From positions 1 to 37,971 of the forward strand of contig CANQWX010000019.1 of NCBI GenBank assembly GCA_947627665.1: a stretch of 37,971 nucleotides of DNA, written 5' to 3'. Source of the stretch: an uncultured Clostridia bacterium. GTDB taxonomy: Bacteria > Bacillota > Clostridia > Christensenellales > Borkfalkiaceae. A program made the translations under genes and the position numbers. Below the pieces are notes generated by a model. The model saw nothing but the letters and a program-made list of their open reading frames with translations, had not been told where the DNA came from and did not search any database. This document shows positions 35,270 through 37,971 of the stretch, in pieces; the first letter of the stretch is position 1, and every line of letters starts with the position of its first letter.

Positions 35270-35455
35270 ATGACCATTCAGGAACGCTTCCTCGTGCTTT
35301 TGCAATGTAACTGCGGCTGCGGGTGCGGCTGCAACACTTGCGGGAGCTGCGGAAGCTCTTTCTATGTCCCCTCGTTCAGCGTGCGGCAATATGTGCCCAC
35401 GGGTTCCGCTACGGGCATCACGGGTCCCACAGGTCCTACAGAACAAGTGCTTTAA
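35270..35455 (+). CDS. Tiny Cys-rich protein with collagen-like tail
   Basis: A 61-residue protein with a strong AAGGAGG site before its ATG, which supports it as a real gene. A short hydrophobic start (MTIQERFLVLLQ) leads into a Cys/Gly cluster, CNCGCGCGCNTCGSCGS, with seven cysteines in 17 residues. A linker follows, and then three Gly-X-Thr triplets (GIT, GPT, GPT). Such collagen-like triplets are typical of exosporium and surface filament proteins, and the Cys cluster could crosslink or bind metal. The triplet run stops abruptly at EQVL and the downstream DNA is AT-richer, so the gene may be a truncated remnant of a longer collagen-like protein. I do not recognise a family. Confidence 0.68.
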   Translation: MTIQERFLVLLQCNCGCGCGCNTCGSCGSSFYVPSFSVRQYVPTGSATGITGPTGPTEQVL

Positions 35456-35557
35456 GGGAAACATCTGAAGCGGGAAGTTATGGTAAGAAAGTTCGTGAGG
35501 CAAAAATCATGGACTTTCTTTTTTTGCAATATTATTATCCAAATTTGCGCAAGGCAG

Positions 35558-35586
35558 TTGACATTTGCATTATTTCGCGCTATAAT
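35558..35586 (+). promoter_or_regulatory. Perfect consensus promoter of the AbiE pair
   Basis: TTGACA at 35558-35563 and TATAAT at 35581-35586 with a 17-bp spacer, an exact sigma-A consensus. ATTTGC occurs at 35543-35548 and again at 35563-35568, 20 bp apart, one copy upstream of and one overlapping the edge of the -35, and TTGCGCAA at 35545-35552 is a palindrome. These are candidate operator sites for AbiEi, which is known to repress its own operon in other bacteria. Confidence 0.86.
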
Positions 35587-35610
35587 AGTTAAAAATCGGG
35601 CGGTTTGACT

Positions 35611-36348
35611 ATGGTAAATTGGATTCCATATGTTATCACAAAAAAGGATATGCGTCTGCAGTTTTCGAGCGATATGCAATACGAGAATTGGATCGCGGGG
35701 CTTCTTCGCGCCAAAAAGATTCTGAAAGTGCGCAAGGGGCTCTATGTCCTTGTCGACGTTACGGGCGAGCCGATGGCGACGAAGTTCGAGATCGCAAGCA
35801 AGATCACGGACGACGCTTTCCTCTGTTATCATTCGGCATTGGAGTTTTACGGTGCGGCGAATCAGGTGTTTCATACAGTGACGGTCGGGAGTAAGTCGCG
35901 CTTTAATCCGTTTTCCTTCCTTGATGTCGATTATATCCGCAAACAGCCGAACAATGATTACGGTATCGCATATATCAAACAGGCGGGGGTGCGCGTCACC
36001 ACGCTTGAGCGCACGGTGATCGACTGTATCGACGACATCGATTCTTGTGGCGGGATCGACGAACTGCTCGGCGCGCTCGGACAGATCCGCATCCTCGACG
36101 AGAAAGAACTGCTCGGCGCGCTTAATGCTTACAACTGCGTGCTCCTCTATCAAAAAGTGGGATATATCCTGCAACATTATCAGAGCAAATTCGGCTTGCC
36201 GGACGCTTTCTTTGACGAATGTAAACGGCATCTGACAAGGCAAGTGAAGTATTTCTTAAAGAACGAATACGGCGAAGTGGAATACAATTCCGAGTGGCGG
36301 CTGATGGCGCCGAAAAATCTCATCTCACGGATCGGAGGCGGCTATTAA
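35611..36348 (+). CDS. abiEi: AbiEi-family antitoxin / transcriptional regulator
   Basis: A 245-residue protein of the AbiEi family, the antitoxin of type IV abortive-infection toxin-antitoxin systems. The N-terminal 55 residues form a winged-helix-like region (NWIAGLLRAKKILKVRKGLYVL). It continues with the typical KFEIASKITDDAFLCYHSALEFYG block, and VRVTTLERTVIDCID marks the C-terminal antitoxin domain. I chose ATG 35611; a TTG two codons upstream is open but unlikely. No strong ribosome binding site is visible. Its stop is immediately followed by the toxin start. Codon use is less GC-rich than in the metabolic operons, in keeping with a horizontally acquired defence module. Confidence 0.9.
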   Translation: MVNWIPYVITKKDMRLQFSSDMQYENWIAGLLRAKKILKVRKGLYVLVDVTGEPMATKFEIASKITDDAFLCYHSALEFYGAANQVFHTVTVGSKSRFNPFSFLDVDYIRKQPNNDYGIAYIKQAGVRVTTLERTVIDCIDDIDSCGGIDELLGALGQIRILDEKELLGALNAYNCVLLYQKVGYILQHYQSKFGLPDAFFDECKRHLTRQVKYFLKNEYGEVEYNSEWRLMAPKNLISRIGGGY

Positions 36349-37287
36349 ATGGAATTTTCAAAGCAATATCTTAACTCATTGGCGGCGCAAACGGGTTTCA
36401 TCAAGGAAACGCTCGAAAAGGTCTTGCGGCTTGCCGAGGCCTTGCGGTTTCTGAACGTCGATCCCCTCGTCGGTGGAAAGCTCGCACTGAAAGGCGGCAC
36501 GGCAATCAATCTGACGGCGGTCGAACTTCCGCGGCTATCCGTGGATATCGACCTCGATTATGCGGAGAACGTCGTCCGCGAGGAATTGCCCGAGGCAAAG
36601 ACGAAGATCGGTAAGCGCCTCACCGACTATATGTTTCAGGAAGGGTATTCGCTCATCGACACGCGAGAATATTTTGCGCTCACGTCCTTTGTGTTCGGCT
36701 ATATCAACTGTGCGGGGAACAGGGACAATATCAAAGTCGAGGTCAACTATCTCGACCGCTGTCATATCCTTCCCCTCGAGAAGAAGAGCCTTTTGACGAA
36801 GGACATCATCGGCGGCTTTGACGTTCTTACGCTGAATACGACCGAGCTGTACGCCAGCAAGCTCAACGCGCTTTTATCGCGGGCGACGCCGCGGGACTTG
36901 TACGACGTCCATTCTATGATCGAGCGTGGCATCGTGAACGATAAGACGTTACTCAAAAAGTGCCTTATCTTTTACAGCGTCATCGCGGGCGACTATTCGA
37001 TTTCAGAGCTGAATTACGCCAATCTCGAAAGTCTGAATTTTTACAAATTCAAGACGCAGTTGAAGCCCGTGATCGCCAAGACGGACACTTTTGACATCGA
37101 GAGGGCAAAGACGACCGTAATCGATTACTTGAAAGAACTGCTTGTTTTGACGGCGGGCGAAACCGAATTCGTGCAGAAAATGAGAGAGAAAATCTATGAA
37201 CCTTCACTCCTTTTCGACGACGAGGATATTGTTCAACGTATCTCACGCCACCCCGCCGCATTGTGGCGCACAAGAGAGGCGGAATAA
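36349..37287 (+). CDS. abiEii: AbiEii-family nucleotidyltransferase toxin
   Basis: A 312-residue toxin partner of AbiEi. The nucleotidyltransferase core is clear: LKGGTAINL holds the GG motif (residues 49-50), and D66-x-D68 in LSVDIDLDY binds metal. In related systems the toxin halts growth, and some members add nucleotides to tRNA acceptor ends; the target here is unknown. The C-terminal half (TTELYASKLNALLSRATPRDLYD) is the helical region usual in AbiEii/AbiGii proteins. GGAGG lies within the end of the antitoxin gene and the two genes abut without a gap, which suggests coupled production. Confidence 0.92.
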   Translation: MEFSKQYLNSLAAQTGFIKETLEKVLRLAEALRFLNVDPLVGGKLALKGGTAINLTAVELPRLSVDIDLDYAENVVREELPEAKTKIGKRLTDYMFQEGYSLIDTREYFALTSFVFGYINCAGNRDNIKVEVNYLDRCHILPLEKKSLLTKDIIGGFDVLTLNTTELYASKLNALLSRATPRDLYDVHSMIERGIVNDKTLLKKCLIFYSVIAGDYSISELNYANLESLNFYKFKTQLKPVIAKTDTFDIERAKTTVIDYLKELLVLTAGETEFVQKMREKIYEPSLLFDDEDIVQRISRHPAALWRTREAE

Positions 37288-37357
37288 AGGCAGAAGCCGA
37301 TATTTCAAGCGATGTAAGGTTCAACCTGACAAAATTCAAGGGTGCGATTGGTGGCTT

Positions 37358-37386
37358 TTGTTGCAAAAATAATGTAAAGTTATAGC
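37358..37386 (+). promoter_or_regulatory. Weak candidate promoter
   Basis: TTGTTG at 37358-37363 and TATAGC at 37381-37386 with a 17-bp spacer, about 40 bp upstream of the small gene at 37428. Neither box is a strong match. Confidence 0.3.
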
Positions 37387-37427
37387 GACAGGAGCGAGAT
37401 GGGCTCTGAAATTTAGGAGGTAACTTT

Positions 37428-37793
37428 ATGAAAAATGCAACCGAACAACAGAACATTGGGGCTGCAAAACTTGGCGACGACAACATTGAAGAGCTTCTTC
37501 AAGAGGAACGGAATGCTCTTTTCAAGAGCGTCTTGTATGACTATTGTGTGAGCCGCGACATATCGGCAAAAGAGTATGTCGAGCTACAGAAGCAATTTGA
37601 ACAAAGCCCGAAACTGCAATATGAAGCAATCAGACGTTTTAACCGTAAAATTCGGCTTTTTCGCGGAATCGCAAAAGAGCCATATCGTGCAAACCTTCGG
37701 CTTGACGAATTGTTTGAGGGAATCGATAAACTCGCCGAAGCTGAGGATGAAGAAACTTTCAACGAGATATATAGTACGATCAAGCACAATTAG
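37428..37793 (+). CDS. Small acidic helical protein of unknown function
   Basis: A 121-residue protein behind a strong TTAGGAGG site. It is charged and almost entirely helical by composition (NIEELLQEERNALFKSVLYDY, then RLDELFEGIDKLAEAEDEETF), with no membrane segment or signal peptide. I do not recognise a family. It follows the AbiE pair by 140 nt and precedes an XRE-type regulator gene by 11 nt, and may be co-transcribed with the latter as an accessory cassette. Confidence 0.75.
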   Translation: MKNATEQQNIGAAKLGDDNIEELLQEERNALFKSVLYDYCVSRDISAKEYVELQKQFEQSPKLQYEAIRRFNRKIRLFRGIAKEPYRANLRLDELFEGIDKLAEAEDEETFNEIYSTIKHN

Positions 37794-37804
37794 GGGAGTT
37801 GCAG

Positions 37805-37971
37805 ATGAAGCTATCCGAGAAAATCAGAATCTTGAGAAAAGCGAGAGGGATGTCGCAGGAGGAATTCGGTTACTCCCTCTCGGAAGCCACCGAGGGCGTG
37901 ACGCGGCAGACGGTATCCGACTGGGAGAATGGGAAGTTTGAGCCGAAGCTCGACAACATCCGCGATATCGC
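37805..37971 (+). CDS. XRE-family HTH regulator, cut by window end
   Basis: Only the first 55 residues are in the window. They form a Cro/C1-type helix-turn-helix: LSEKIRILRKARGMSQEEFG, then RQTVSDWENGKFEP, the standard recognition-helix pattern. A GGGGAG site precedes the ATG. The length and any C-terminal domain are unknown. Confidence 0.85.
   Translation, partial: MKLSEKIRILRKARGMSQEEFGYSLSEATEGVTRQTVSDWENGKFEPKLDNIRDI

Noticed and set aside
35126-35503. 125-codon minus-strand frame covering the small Cys-rich gene
   Set aside because: It includes the terminator of the protease gene and has no ribosome binding site; the plus-strand 61-codon gene has a strong one.

Overview
The window looks like a chromosomal stretch from a GC-rich, low-cultivation gut Clostridia-type Firmicute. 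The cues are strong AGGAGG-type ribosome binding sites, lipobox lipoproteins, C-terminally membrane-anchored secreted giants, a sugar ABC importer encoded without its own ATPase, and sigma-A type promoters. The exact taxon cannot be fixed from sequence alone. I saw no rRNA, tRNA, CRISPR array, transposase or phage gene.

Layout. (1) 1-664 is a repeat-rich intergenic area with a 76-bp exact direct repeat. (2) 665-2390 holds a HAD phosphatase (YjjG-like) and, tail to tail with it, a family 2 glycosyltransferase. (3) 2744-23041 reads as one long glycan operon behind a good promoter at 2625-2653. Its order is a cytoplasmic GH35 beta-galactosidase, a substrate-binding lipoprotein, two permeases, a 1688-residue anchored GH30 enzyme (closest by motif to endo-beta-1,6-galactanases), a second anchored modular surface protein, an AraC regulator, a secreted GH43 enzyme with a LamG-like domain, and a very large lipoprotein with CxxC repeats, leucine-rich repeats and Ig-like modules. 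A perfect 20-bp-stem terminator closes it. (4) 23147-28391 is a six-gene uronate operon: KDG kinase, KDPG aldolase, GH88 unsaturated glucuronyl hydrolase, DUF2264 protein, an SDR dehydrogenase and an RpiB/LacA-type isomerase, followed by a terminator. (5) 28533-35114 is a three-gene surface operon: a lipoprotein joining CxxC repeats to a thioredoxin-like domain, a small lipoprotein, and a 1406-residue M60-type metalloprotease on a Pro-Asp/Glu stalk. (6) 35270-37971 is an accessory tail: a tiny Cys-rich protein with a short collagen-like end, an AbiE-type toxin-antitoxin pair behind a perfect consensus promoter, an unknown small protein and the start of an XRE regulator.

How it may work together (inference). 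The surface GH30 and GH43 enzymes would trim a branched galactan, such as the type II arabinogalactan of plant arabinogalactan-proteins. The ABC importer would bring oligosaccharides in, and GH35 would cut galactose from them. The second operon can take unsaturated glucuronyl sugars to pyruvate and glyceraldehyde-3-phosphate using the DhuI/DhuD-type isomerase and dehydrogenase route rather than KduI. The M60 protease would attack an O-glycosylated protein core, from mucin or a plant glycoprotein. No polysaccharide lyase is present in the window, so the source of unsaturated uronates must lie elsewhere. The true substrate is unproven.
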